Shown here one piece after another: positions 17,089 through 26,070 of a stretch of DNA of 45,136 nt. A model generated the notes under the pieces. It had not been told where the DNA came from. It did no database searches and saw only the letters and a list, made by a program, of their open reading frames with translations. The stretch comes from an uncultured Bacteroidales bacterium (GTDB lineage Bacteria > Bacteroidota > Bacteroidia > Bacteroidales > Bacteroidaceae), in NCBI GenBank assembly GCA_937916465.1, contig CALFTK010000012.1, positions 1 through 45,136 on the forward strand, in the 5' to 3' direction. Positions within the stretch are counted from its first letter, which is position 1, and every line of letters starts with the position of its first letter. The translations under genes were made by a program, and so were the position numbers.

Positions 17089-17916
17089 ATGAAAAAGTTA
17101 TTTGCATCTATTGCAATGATGGGTATTCTGGCATTCGGATTTACTCAGACAGTGATTGCTCAAGACGAAGTAGCACCTGCAACTGAAGAAGTTGCTGCAG
17201 ATTCTGCAGCAGTAGATTCTGCAGCAGTAGAAGAGGAGGTTGTTGAAGAAGCTCCTGTAGTAGAAGAAGAACAGTTAAGTCTTCACAAGAACTTGAAGAT
17301 TAAGTTCATTGAAGGTAGTGCAGGCTTTATGGCTCTTGTAGCTGTAGCTATGATTTTTGGTGTTGCTCTTTGTATTGAGCGTATCATCTTCCTAAGCTTG
17401 TCAGAAGTAAACAGCAAGAAACTTCTTGAAGACATCCAGAATGCACTTGAAACAGGCGATGTTGAAGCTGCAAAATCAATCTGCCGTAACACTCGCGGTC
17501 CTGTTGCTTCAATTTGCTATCAGGGTTTGATGCGTATAGACGAAGGTCTTGACGTAGTAGAACGTTCAGTTGTTTCTTATGGTAGCGTTCAGGCTTCTAA
17601 CTTGGAAAGAAACCTTTCATGGATTACATTGTTTATCGCTATTTCTCCATCACTCGGATTCTTGGGAACTGTGATCGGTATGGTACAGGCATTTGACGAT
17701 ATCCAGAAGGCTGGTGATATTTCTCCAACTGTTGTAGCAGGTGGTATGAAGGTGGCTCTTATCACAACTATCTTCGGTATCATTGTAGCTCTTGTTCTTC
17801 AGGTGTTCTATAACTACATTCTTAGCAAGGTTGAGGCTTTGAATACTGATATGGAAGATTCATCAGTATCTCTCCTTGACATCATCATGAAGTACAACTT
17901 GAAGTTTAAAAAGTAA
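17089..17916 (+). CDS. ExbB/TolQ/MotA-family proton channel subunit with an N-terminal extension
   Basis: The 275-residue protein has a signal-like first helix (IAMMGILAFGFTQTVIAQ). A 40-residue Ala/Glu/Val-rich acidic stretch follows, then the ExbB core with three membrane helices at about residues 85-105, 178-200 and 220-243. The second carries the conserved SPSLGFLGTVIGMVQAF segment. Such proteins form the pentameric channel that, with ExbD, uses proton flow to drive TonB or Tol-like partners. It leads a tightly spaced operon with a 4-helix membrane protein and two ExbD proteins. No TonB gene is nearby. The acidic extension is seen in other Bacteroidota homologues as far as I recall. Confidence 0.92.
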   Translation: MKKLFASIAMMGILAFGFTQTVIAQDEVAPATEEVAADSAAVDSAAVEEEVVEEAPVVEEEQLSLHKNLKIKFIEGSAGFMALVAVAMIFGVALCIERIIFLSLSEVNSKKLLEDIQNALETGDVEAAKSICRNTRGPVASICYQGLMRIDEGLDVVERSVVSYGSVQASNLERNLSWITLFIAISPSLGFLGTVIGMVQAFDDIQKAGDISPTVVAGGMKVALITTIFGIIVALVLQVFYNYILSKVEALNTDMEDSSVSLLDIIMKYNLKFKK

Positions 17917-17931
17917 TAATTACCAATAATA

Positions 17932-18423
17932 ATGGAAAAGAAAAATAATGCATCATCCATAGTATTGGCTATACTGTTCCTTGTTTCAGCAGCAGTTCTT
18001 GTAATGTTCTTCTGCGTAGGATATAGTATGCAGGATACTTTTAATGGAAATACATATACAGCACCACAATATACCGGTCTGCTTTTGATCTGGTTGTATG
18101 CTTTGGTTGGTATATGTACAGCTTCTGTATTTATCTTTGCCATCATCAATGGTATTAAGAACTTGAAATACAGAAAGAAGGGAGAAAGAAAAATTAGCTT
18201 CGTTGCACCTGTGTTCTTGTTTACAGCTCTTGCAGTTGCAGCATCATATTTCTTGGCAGGAACAGACCCAATTCGTCTTGGTGACCAGAGCCTTTTTGAA
18301 AATGTTTCTCTTTTGAAACTTACAGACGTTTGTCTGTATTCAATCTATGCTCTTGTTATAGTTGCTATTCTTAGTGCATTCTTGTCAATGATTGGTGTTT
18401 TCAAAGCAAAAATTAAGAAGTAA
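17932..18423 (+). CDS. Four-helix membrane protein in the ExbB-ExbD operon
   Basis: The 163-residue protein has four predicted membrane helices: about residues 9-32, 44-70, 88-109 and 126-158. Short loops join them, and a Lys/Arg cluster after the second helix (KNLKYRKKGERK) should face the cytoplasm. I do not recognise a named family with certainty. It lies 15 nt after the ExbB gene and 23 nt before the first ExbD gene, so it is surely made with them. A role as an extra channel or assembly subunit is inference from this position only. Length and hydrophobic pattern show no truncation. Confidence 0.75.
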   Translation: MEKKNNASSIVLAILFLVSAAVLVMFFCVGYSMQDTFNGNTYTAPQYTGLLLIWLYALVGICTASVFIFAIINGIKNLKYRKKGERKISFVAPVFLFTALAVAASYFLAGTDPIRLGDQSLFENVSLLKLTDVCLYSIYALVIVAILSAFLSMIGVFKAKIKK

Positions 18424-18446
18424 GAATCATATTTGAAGAGTATCTT

Positions 18447-19022
18447 ATGGCAAAAACAAATAGAAAAGTACCACAGATGAACTCTTCATCAACAGCGGAT
18501 ATCTCTTTTATCCTGTTGATCTTCTTCCTTGTGACCACATCTATGGATACCGATACCGGTTTGTCACGTCGTCTGCCGGAATGGGATCCAAATGCGCAAG
18601 AAGAGGAAATCAAGATTAAAGAGCGTAACGTAATGGTTGTTTTGGTTAACAAAAACAACGAAGTATTATGCCGCGGTGAGTTGGTAGAGATTAATCAGCT
18701 CAAAGATTTAGCCAAGGAATTTATTGCCAATCCAGAGGATAAAGATAACTTCCCGGTTAAAGAAGAGTATGATATTCCAGGGTTCGGAACTGTGATTACA
18801 ACGGTCAAGCACGTTATATCGTTGCAGACTGACCGTTCTACAGAATATGAGACTTATTTCCAGGTTCAGAATGAACTGACAAGAGCTTATAATGAATTGC
18901 GTGATGAATGGTGTAAAGCTACATTCCGCAAAGGTTATAATGATTGTACAGAAGATCAAAAGACATACGCAAGAGGTATGTACGCATCAAAGATTTCTGA
19001 GGCTGAACCAAAACAGTATTGA
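18447..19022 (+). CDS. ExbD/TolR-family protein (first copy)
   Basis: The 191-residue protein has a short cytoplasmic start, then one membrane helix (STADISFILLIFFLVTTSM) with the conserved Asp of ExbD that carries protons. A periplasmic domain follows. That domain is longer than usual and has a Cys-containing end (DEWCKATFRKGYNDC) that could form a disulphide. The two cysteines are unusual for ExbD proteins. It should pair with the ExbB-like channel upstream. The second ExbD starts 7 nt downstream, suggesting a heterodimeric plug instead of a homodimer. Confidence 0.9.
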   Translation: MAKTNRKVPQMNSSSTADISFILLIFFLVTTSMDTDTGLSRRLPEWDPNAQEEEIKIKERNVMVVLVNKNNEVLCRGELVEINQLKDLAKEFIANPEDKDNFPVKEEYDIPGFGTVITTVKHVISLQTDRSTEYETYFQVQNELTRAYNELRDEWCKATFRKGYNDCTEDQKTYARGMYASKISEAEPKQY

Positions 19023-19029
19023 TTAGATT

Positions 19030-19503
19030 ATGAGTAAATTTAGAAATAAAGGAAAGAGAGAGATGCCGGAGTTGAATACTTCGTCACTTCCTGACTTGAT
19101 CTTCTCAGTATTGTTCTTCTTCATGATGGTTACATCAATGCGTGAAGTAGAATTGAAGGTACAATTCACTACTCCGCAAGGAACTGAAATTGAGAAGTTG
19201 GAGAAAAAGTCTTTGGTATCACATATCTATATAGGTTCTCCTAATAAGGAATATCGCGCTCAGTTAGGTACAGCACCACGTATTCAGTTGAACGATAAGT
19301 TTGCTGAAGTTGATGCTATCCGCGACTATGTTGCACAGGAGCGTGAAAGTATGCCTGAAAGAGATAAACCTTTTATGAAGATATCTCTTAAAGTAGATAA
19401 GAAGGTACAGATGGGTATTGTTACAGACGTTAAACTTGCACTACGTAAGGCTTCTGCGTTGAATATGGTATATTCAGCATCAAAGAAGAAAGACGGTCAG
19501 TAA
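19030..19503 (+). CDS. ExbD/TolR-family protein (second copy)
   Basis: The 157-residue protein has one membrane helix (SSLPDLIFSVLFFFMMVTSM) with the conserved proton-carrying Asp, then a periplasmic beta-alpha domain ending VKLALRKASALNMVYSASK, like other ExbD C-termini. It is the last gene of the four-gene operon and is followed by a strong terminator. Together with the first ExbD copy it would convert proton flow through the ExbB channel into force on a periplasmic partner not encoded here. Confidence 0.9.
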   Translation: MSKFRNKGKREMPELNTSSLPDLIFSVLFFFMMVTSMREVELKVQFTTPQGTEIEKLEKKSLVSHIYIGSPNKEYRAQLGTAPRIQLNDKFAEVDAIRDYVAQERESMPERDKPFMKISLKVDKKVQMGIVTDVKLALRKASALNMVYSASKKKDGQ

Positions 19504-19524
19504 TTTAATGCTTAAATACAATAG

Positions 19525-19561
19525 AGTGTAGCAGTTGAATAAATCAGCTGCTACACTTTTT
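19525..19561 (+). terminator. Terminator of the ExbB-ExbD operon
   Basis: Arms AGTGTAGCAGTTGA (19525-19538) and TCAGCTGCTACACT (19544-19557) form a 14-bp stem with one G-U pair and a 5-nt loop. A run of T follows. It begins 22 nt after the second exbD stop. Confidence 0.9.
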
Positions 19562-19634
19562 ATATATAATAAGGTGTTTGGGAGTGGGGTAAGTGAAAAA
19601 ATATGAGTAATTTTACACCATAATTAAATAGTGT

Positions 19635-21425
19635 ATGATAGTTTGTATAGCAGAGAAACCAAGTGTGGCAAAGGATATTGCCGATGTGTTGGGCGCACGT
19701 AACAGACATGATGGCTATTATGAAGGTAATGGTTATCAGGTTACGTGGACCTTTGGTCATCTGTGTACACTTAAAGAACCTGCTGACTATACACAAATGT
19801 GGAAGGGCTGGAATTTAAGCAGCTTGCCTATGATACCTCCACGTTTTGGAATAAAACTTATTGACGACAAGGGTGTTGAAAAACAGTTTAAGGTAATAGA
19901 GAGCCTAATGTTAAAAGCTGATTCTATAGTAAATTGCGGTGATGCCGGTCAGGAAGGTGAACTTATACAACGTTGGGTGATGCAGAAGGTAGGTGTAAAG
20001 TGTCCGGTACAGCGTTTGTGGATATCGTCACTAACCGAAGATGCTATACGTGAAGGTTTTGCAAAACTGCAAAGTCAGGATTCATTTAAATCTCTATACG
20101 AAGCCGGCCTGTGTCGTGCCATAGGCGATTGGCTCTTAGGAATGAACGCCACCAGACTATATACACTTAAATATGCTACTCGTGAAAGCCGTCAGGTACT
20201 CTCCATAGGCAGGGTTCAAACTCCTACTTTGGCACTTGTAGTAAACAGGTATCTTGAAATACAGAACTTTGTTCCTGAACAGTATTGGGAATTGAAGACT
20301 ATATACAGAGATACCCAGTTTAGTGCTACAAAGGGTAAGTTTACTACAAAAGAAGAGGGTTTGCAGTTCTTGGAAAAGATAGAACAGGAACCGTTTACTG
20401 TGACAAAAGTAGATAAGAAAGCCGGTAAAGAGTATCCATTGCGTCTGTTTGATTTAACATCCTTACAAGTGGAGTGTAACAAAAAGTATGGTATGTCGGC
20501 TGACGATACGTTAAAGACCATACAGTCACTATATGAAAAGAAGATAACCACCTATCCGCGTGTAGATACAACATTCCTTAGTGACGATATATATCCAAAG
20601 TGTCCTCAGATTCTAAGGGGATTGCAGGATTATACACAATATACAGAACCTTTGTTGGCAAAGAAACTGCCTAAAACAAAGCGCGTTTTTGATAATAGTA
20701 AGGTGACTGACCACCACGCAATAATACCAACAGGTGTTCAGCCTAAAGGGTTGTCAGCAATAGAACAGAAGGTGTTTAATTTAGTGGCATTGCGCTTTAT
20801 TGCTGCTTTTTATCCGGAATGTAATTTCTCTACAACCACAGTACTGGGTGAAGCTGCAAAAGTGGAATTTAAGGCTACAGGTAAAGAGATAATCAGTCCG
20901 GGTTGGCGCATACTATATGAAAAAGATAAATCTGCAGACTATAAAGAAGATGTGGATGAAAAGGTTCTGCCTACATTTACAGTGGGTGAAAGCGGACAGC
21001 ATATACCACAACTGCAAGAGAAGTGGACACAGCCTCCAAAACTTTACACTGAAGCTACTCTGCTGCGAGCTATGGAAACAGCGGGAAAACTGGTTAATGA
21101 TGATGAATTGCGTGATGCTCTAAAAGAGAATGGAATAGGGCGTCCTTCAACTCGTGCTGCAATTATTGAAACTCTGTTTAAACGTGGATATATGCGTAAA
21201 GAGAAGAAGAATCTGGTTCCTACGCAAACAGGTATATCGCTTATATCCATTATTCACGAAGAACTATTGAAAAGTGCGGAACTGACTGGTATATGGGAAA
21301 AACGTCTGCGCGAAATAGAAAGGCAAAAATATAGTCCGGCACAGTTTATTGATGAACTCAAGCAGATGGTAACATCATTAGTAAAAGATGTACTGTCTGA
21401 TAATTCTATGCGCATACTGCAATAA
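19635..21425 (+). CDS. topB: DNA topoisomerase III (type IA)
   Basis: The 596-residue enzyme cuts one DNA strand through a tyrosine and resolves single-stranded or catenated DNA. The Toprim domain opens MIVCIAEKPSVAKDIADVLGA. Its acidic motif reads VNCGDAGQEGELIQRW in place of the usual DxDxEGE-type line, a variant I associate with Bacteroidota copies. The active-site Tyr lies in TTYPRVDTTFLSDDIY (around residue 310). GIGRPSTRAAIIETL follows in the C-terminal part. The protein ends soon after, with no zinc-finger tail, so it is a short form. The OmpA-like gene starts 23 nt downstream and may share its transcript. Confidence 0.93.
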   Translation: MIVCIAEKPSVAKDIADVLGARNRHDGYYEGNGYQVTWTFGHLCTLKEPADYTQMWKGWNLSSLPMIPPRFGIKLIDDKGVEKQFKVIESLMLKADSIVNCGDAGQEGELIQRWVMQKVGVKCPVQRLWISSLTEDAIREGFAKLQSQDSFKSLYEAGLCRAIGDWLLGMNATRLYTLKYATRESRQVLSIGRVQTPTLALVVNRYLEIQNFVPEQYWELKTIYRDTQFSATKGKFTTKEEGLQFLEKIEQEPFTVTKVDKKAGKEYPLRLFDLTSLQVECNKKYGMSADDTLKTIQSLYEKKITTYPRVDTTFLSDDIYPKCPQILRGLQDYTQYTEPLLAKKLPKTKRVFDNSKVTDHHAIIPTGVQPKGLSAIEQKVFNLVALRFIAAFYPECNFSTTTVLGEAAKVEFKATGKEIISPGWRILYEKDKSADYKEDVDEKVLPTFTVGESGQHIPQLQEKWTQPPKLYTEATLLRAMETAGKLVNDDELRDALKENGIGRPSTRAAIIETLFKRGYMRKEKKNLVPTQTGISLISIIHEELLKSAELTGIWEKRLREIERQKYSPAQFIDELKQMVTSLVKDVLSDNSMRILQ

Positions 21426-21448
21426 ATCAGCCTTTTTTCAGTTATAAT

Positions 21449-23437
21449 ATGTGTATGTATAGGAAATACTTGTTATACATAGTGTTTGCTGTTGCCGTAA
21501 CTGTACTTAATGGTTGTGGTGCAGAGGTGCATTTGCGTAAAGCTGAACAGAGTTACGCACTGGGCGAATATTATCAGGCAGCAGCGCTTTACAAAAAGGC
21601 ATATTCCGGTACACCTGCAAAAGAGAAACCTTTGCGTGCAGAACGTGCATATATGATGGCCGATTGCTATAGGCGCATAAACTATATACCCAGAGCAATG
21701 GCGGCGTACCAGAATGCAATACGTTATAAGTACCCGGATACTTTAGCTTATCGTTATTTGGCAGATATGCAGTTAAGAAATGGTGAATATAAGAATGCTG
21801 CAAAGAACTACAGTATCTATTTAGAGGCATTCCCCAATGATGAACTTGCATTGAATGGTTTGCAGTCTGCTACCCAATCGGCAGAATGGAAAAAGAACCC
21901 TACCAGATATATTGTAAAAAAGGATGCTCTGTTTAATTCTAAATACAGTGATTTCTCTCCGGCATACGGCAATGATTCATATACATCGCTCTACTTTACA
22001 TCTTCTCGTGATGAATCTACCGGCGATGATATAAATGGTATAACCGGTATGAAGAGTTGTGATATCTACTTTTCTGAAAAGGATGAGAAGGGTAAATGGA
22101 AAAAGCCTGTAAAGATAGAGGGTGGTCCAAATAGTGAATTTGAAGATGGAAGCATAGCTTTCAGCCCCGATTTTGGCACAATGTATTTTACCTATTGTCC
22201 TATGGATGCTCAGTTTGCACGTCCTGCTCAGATAATGAAATCCAGCCGCTCTGATGCTGCTTGGGGTGCAGCTACACCATATATTGCAGAATCTAATGAT
22301 ACGCTTAATTCATACGCACATCCTGCAGTGTCGCCCGATGGTAACTGGATATACTTTGTTTCTGATATGCCTGGTGGTTATGGAGGATTTGATTTATGGC
22401 GCGTAGAGATAGGCGGGCGTTTTATAGGTGCAGAGAATTTAGGCCCTGATATAAATACGCCGGGTAACGAAATGTTTCCTACTTTCAGAAGAAATGGAGA
22501 ACTCTATTTCTCTTCTGATGGACATCCGGGTATGGGCGGACTTGATATTTTTAAGGCTGTTAGTGTATCAGACTCCACTTGGACTGTAGAGAATATGAAA
22601 AGTCCTGTAAACTCTTTTGCCGATGATTTTGGTATGACATTCGAAGGAGATTATACGCGAGGTTTCTTTTCGTCAAACAGAAATGACGGTCGTGGCAGAG
22701 ATCATATCTATACATTTGAATTGCCTGAAACAGTGCATAAAATTACAGGTTGGGTATATGAAAAAGATGGTTATGAACTGACCGATGCCATTGTCTATTT
22801 GGTGGGCGATGATGGTACAAATACAAAACTTGGCGTGCGCGATGACGGTTCTTTTACTCAGCGTGTAAATCCGGGTACAAATTATCTGTTGTTGGGCACA
22901 TCAAAAGGCTATTTGAACTACAAACAGGAAATATCTACGGACAGCACAAATCAAGACAGAGAATATGTGTTGCAGTTTCCATTGTCATCTATATCAAAAC
23001 CTGTGCTTATAGATAATATCTTCTTTGACTTTGATAAGGCTACATTACGCCCTGAATCGGCAGAATCACTTAACGAACTTGCTACTCTGCTTACCGATAA
23101 TCCGCACGTAACCATAGAGATTGGAGCGCATTGTGATTATAAGGGTGATGATGATTATAACCTGCGTCTTTCTGCTGCAAGAGCGCAGAGTGTGGTTGAT
23201 TATCTTATTGCAGCTGGAATAGCTGCAGATAGGCTTACTGCAAAAGGTTATGGCGAAGAGAAACCTGTGGTGGTATCTAAAAAGCAGGCAGAACAGTATC
23301 CGTTCCTTGTAGAAAACCAACTGTTATATGAATTTGGAATCTTGCTGATGACTCAAGAACAGCAGGAGATATGTAATCAGTTGAACCGTAGGATTGAGTT
23401 CCGTGTATTGCGCACTACATACGGAATGTTCAGATAA
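21449..23437 (+). CDS. PorE-like lipoprotein: TPR, beta-propeller, regulatory-like domain, OmpA
   Basis: The 662-residue protein starts with a lipoprotein signal (TVLNGCG, Cys at about 23). In order it has TPR-like helices (about 28-150), a WD40/PD40-type propeller with repeated FSPDFGTMYFT and SPDGNWIYFVS blades (about 155-430), and a carboxypeptidase-regulatory-like beta domain (about 432-510). An OmpA C-terminal domain follows (NIFFDFDKATLRPESAESLNE, then IGAHCDYKG and LNRRIEFRV), with the Asp and Arg that grip peptidoglycan. This exact order matches PorE of the type IX secretion system, though close paralogues exist without a secretion role. It is probably in the outer membrane facing the periplasm. 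No other por genes lie nearby. Confidence 0.88.
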   Translation: MCMYRKYLLYIVFAVAVTVLNGCGAEVHLRKAEQSYALGEYYQAAALYKKAYSGTPAKEKPLRAERAYMMADCYRRINYIPRAMAAYQNAIRYKYPDTLAYRYLADMQLRNGEYKNAAKNYSIYLEAFPNDELALNGLQSATQSAEWKKNPTRYIVKKDALFNSKYSDFSPAYGNDSYTSLYFTSSRDESTGDDINGITGMKSCDIYFSEKDEKGKWKKPVKIEGGPNSEFEDGSIAFSPDFGTMYFTYCPMDAQFARPAQIMKSSRSDAAWGAATPYIAESNDTLNSYAHPAVSPDGNWIYFVSDMPGGYGGFDLWRVEIGGRFIGAENLGPDINTPGNEMFPTFRRNGELYFSSDGHPGMGGLDIFKAVSVSDSTWTVENMKSPVNSFADDFGMTFEGDYTRGFFSSNRNDGRGRDHIYTFELPETVHKITGWVYEKDGYELTDAIVYLVGDDGTNTKLGVRDDGSFTQRVNPGTNYLLLGTSKGYLNYKQEISTDSTNQDREYVLQFPLSSISKPVLIDNIFFDFDKATLRPESAESLNELATLLTDNPHVTIEIGAHCDYKGDDDYNLRLSAARAQSVVDYLIAAGIAADRLTAKGYGEEKPVVVSKKQAEQYPFLVENQLLYEFGILLMTQEQQEICNQLNRRIEFRVLRTTYGMFR

Positions 23438-23439
23438 AG

Positions 23440-24774
23440 TTACAGATTCTTTCTTATTCTCCACTCTTGCGGATAGAGGTTGTTGGCTCTGTTTCCTATG
23501 TTTTTGCCAAATCCTAATGTCACACCCTGGTATGTAAACAGAACGAAACCTTTTGGCTCGTTTGGAATATTCAGCGCTTCACATCTTAAATAACGCAAAG
23601 CATCTTCTTTGTTAAGTTCTACGCTATGGAATGCCTCTTTATTTAATATGCTGTTCATTGCAAGTTGGTGTGCCGGTATTATGTTTTTACCTTTAACTGT
23701 GGCTATGCAAATACCTTTGATAAGGCAATATAATCTATCTGCAACCATCTGCATCTGTAATGCTACCTGCTTGGGACGTGCATATATGGCATCGTTTACC
23801 ATCTGGAAAGCAAAGCCTTCGTTATTCTGAATCCACTCTTTACATTCGGCAGGGATATTGCTTGTTATCTGTTTGGGCAGTCTGGCTTCTGATATTGGTT
23901 CATCTTCGTCTTTCTTTAGTAATGCTAAAAAGAAACCTTCGCCCTTAGTCCTGTGAGGGTAGAAGTGGTAGCCGGGAGCAATATCCCAACTGCTTTCTGT
24001 TGGTATGGAAATAACTGTGGCACCTAACTGCTCTTCTATGAATTTTACATTCTCTTCGTCCTCTTTTTTGTTGTAAGTACAAGTGCTGTAAATTATATAT
24101 CCGCCGGGTTTCAGCGCCTGCCATACAGATTGCAAAATCTCTTTTTGTCTGTTGGCACACATCTCTACATTCTCTAAGCTCCATTCTGTTATGGCTGTAT
24201 CGTCTTTACGGAACATACCTTCGCCGGAACAGGGGGCATCTACCAATATAAGGTCAAATTGCAGTCCGCTTTCGCCTATCTGTTGTGGTGTGTTACTTGT
24301 TACTATCACTTCCGGTTTTCCCCATTTGGTAAGGTTCTCTGCTAAAATCTGGGCACGTCCTCTGTGGATTTCGTTTGCTACCAACAGACTGCCTTTGGGG
24401 AGTAATGAACAGAGATGCGTGGATTTGCCACCGGGTGCTGCACACAGGTCAAGAACTGTAACAGGTTCTGTAAAATTACACTGTTTGACTGCCTGCTCTA
24501 CAAACATAGACGAAGCCTCCTGAACATAATAGCATCCTGCATGAAACAGTGGATCAAATGTGAATGATGGTCTTTCATTCAGATAGTAAGCATTGCTTGC
24601 CCATAGTACAGGGTTTTGCAGATTGAATTCATCAAGTGCCGTTTCTGGCATTTTATCGCCATTTATTCTAATACTTGTAATGGGGGTGCTGCCTATGGCA
24701 TCTACAAACTCTTGCAGCTCTTCTTCTGAAAAACTGCTTCTCATCTGCTCTATAAAACTATCCGGTAATTGCAT
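23440..24774 (-). CDS. rRNA cytosine-C5 methyltransferase, RsmB/RsmF (NOL1/NOP2/Sun) family
   Basis: The 444-residue protein has the SAM-binding line VLDLCAAPGGKSTHL near residue 115. It has both cysteines of m5C RNA methyltransferases: Cys182 in DAPCSGEGMFRKD and the attacking Cys232 in IYSTCTYNKKEDE. The C-terminal ~150 residues look like the RsmF tail domain (PUA-like region). It would methylate a cytosine in 16S rRNA, and the closest functional match is RsmF. It is convergent with the PorE-like gene with only 2 nt between stops and no stem-loop terminator. A TAAGTTTG -7 box reads on the minus strand at 24793-24800, 18 nt before the start. Confidence 0.9.
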   Translation of the reverse strand: MQLPDSFIEQMRSSFSEEELQEFVDAIGSTPITSIRINGDKMPETALDEFNLQNPVLWASNAYYLNERPSFTFDPLFHAGCYYVQEASSMFVEQAVKQCNFTEPVTVLDLCAAPGGKSTHLCSLLPKGSLLVANEIHRGRAQILAENLTKWGKPEVIVTSNTPQQIGESGLQFDLILVDAPCSGEGMFRKDDTAITEWSLENVEMCANRQKEILQSVWQALKPGGYIIYSTCTYNKKEDEENVKFIEEQLGATVISIPTESSWDIAPGYHFYPHRTKGEGFFLALLKKDEDEPISEARLPKQITSNIPAECKEWIQNNEGFAFQMVNDAIYARPKQVALQMQMVADRLYCLIKGICIATVKGKNIIPAHQLAMNSILNKEAFHSVELNKEDALRYLRCEALNIPNEPKGFVLFTYQGVTLGFGKNIGNRANNLYPQEWRIRKNL

Positions 24775-24792
24775 TGCTCTACTATTCTGCTA

Positions 24793-24800
24793 CAAACTTA
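24793..24800 (-). promoter_or_regulatory. -7 box of the rRNA methyltransferase gene
   Basis: The minus strand reads TAAGTTTG, matching TAnnTTTG, 18 nt before the start codon. No clear -33 partner is visible. Confidence 0.45.
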
Positions 24801-24883
24801 CACAATTTTCACCGTTATAGTAGAAGTTTTACATACTTTTCAAACTATTACTTGTAGTATGATGTAGTTTGATGGATTATTTA

Positions 24884-24891
24884 TACTTTTG
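24884..24891 (+). promoter_or_regulatory. -7 box of the propeller lipoprotein gene
   Basis: TACTTTTG matches TAnnTTTG and sits 32 nt before the ATG. The nearest TTTG upstream (24868-24871) is closer than the usual 19-21 nt, so the -33 box is uncertain. Confidence 0.45.
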
Positions 24892-24923
24892 TGTAATTAA
24901 TAGAAATTTTAAACATAGCGAAT

Positions 24924-26021
24924 ATGAATAATAATAGATTGATGCAATTAGTATTGTTGCTGGTTTGTTTACCTGCAATGTTGTTAGTCTCTTCTTGTGG
25001 TAGTAATGATGCTTACTTTAACTATAAGGTTATAGAGAAGAATCTTAAAGTTACACCAACAGAAAAGCTTGAGGCAACAGTTTTACCATTAGAGGTTTTT
25101 GCTGCTGTGGGTTTGATGGTACACGAAGATTATCTTATAGTAGGTGCCAGAAATCCTGAAGCTATGATGCAAGTTTTTGATGTTAATACTTTAGAAAACA
25201 AGCTTAATTGTTTAAGTGTAGGTAGAGGACCGGGCGAAACTGCTATCTCCCCGGCGCTTCTTCCATATACGGAGTTTTATGAGAAAATGGCTTATACTAA
25301 AGATGGCGATATATTTGTGCCATTCGCTCAAAAAGGCTATGCCTCTATACTTTATGAGATTAACCTTTCTGAATCTATAAGTCAACAGACTAAAGTTCAG
25401 ACTTTCCTGAAAGATGATATACCGGTAGTGAATGGTACTTTTATAATTTTAGATAATGATCCAAATAAGCGATTAGAACAATCTATTACTCACTTTTCGC
25501 CAGAAATTCCAAATATAAGAGTTGTGTATGGAGATAGTTTGGTTAAAGAGATAGAACTCTATTCAAAAGTTATGTATAATGGAGGTGCTTCTAAAAATGA
25601 CGATGGGTTGTATAGTGGCAACTTTATAAAACACCCCAATAAAAATATAGTATTGCAGTCCCTTGACAAATTGGATTATATATTGAAACTTGACATTGAT
25701 AATGATAAATATTGTGCATATCATAATAAGGAGTCTATATCTTTTGCTGATGTATATACAAGTGATGCTCAAGGTGGATATGTTGATTTTGATTGTACTT
25801 CCGATTACATATTTGCAATAGATGTTGTAAAAGACCAATTAGACGAGAATAAATATAAGACTAATTTATATATCTATGATTGGGATTTAAATTGTATAAA
25901 GAGTTTTGAAATACCCGTTGCGATTAGACGGATTGGTTACGACGAAAAGAATAATGTATTGTTTGGATTGGACCAAATAACAGAAGTATTCTATAAAATC
26001 AATTTGGAAGGTGTGTTGTAA
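24924..26021 (+). CDS. Six-bladed beta-propeller lipoprotein, BF3164-like
   Basis: The 365-residue protein begins with a lipoprotein signal (AMLLVSSCGSND, Cys25). A repeated beta pattern of a TolB-like six-bladed propeller follows. MQVFDVNTLENKL then LSVGRGPGE is the hallmark early blade of the BF3164 family of Bacteroidales lipoproteins. The C-terminal LYIYDWDLNCIKSFEIP is a late blade. These are probably envelope proteins of unknown function; ligand binding is inference. The gene has its own -7 box. It is followed 49 nt later by thyA in the same direction with no terminator. Confidence 0.78.
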   Translation: MNNNRLMQLVLLLVCLPAMLLVSSCGSNDAYFNYKVIEKNLKVTPTEKLEATVLPLEVFAAVGLMVHEDYLIVGARNPEAMMQVFDVNTLENKLNCLSVGRGPGETAISPALLPYTEFYEKMAYTKDGDIFVPFAQKGYASILYEINLSESISQQTKVQTFLKDDIPVVNGTFIILDNDPNKRLEQSITHFSPEIPNIRVVYGDSLVKEIELYSKVMYNGGASKNDDGLYSGNFIKHPNKNIVLQSLDKLDYILKLDIDNDKYCAYHNKESISFADVYTSDAQGGYVDFDCTSDYIFAIDVVKDQLDENKYKTNLYIYDWDLNCIKSFEIPVAIRRIGYDEKNNVLFGLDQITEVFYKINLEGVL

Positions 26022-26070
26022 CATTGAAATTAATGTTGTAATTTCGTAGTCGGCAATAAAAGAAAAAGCG

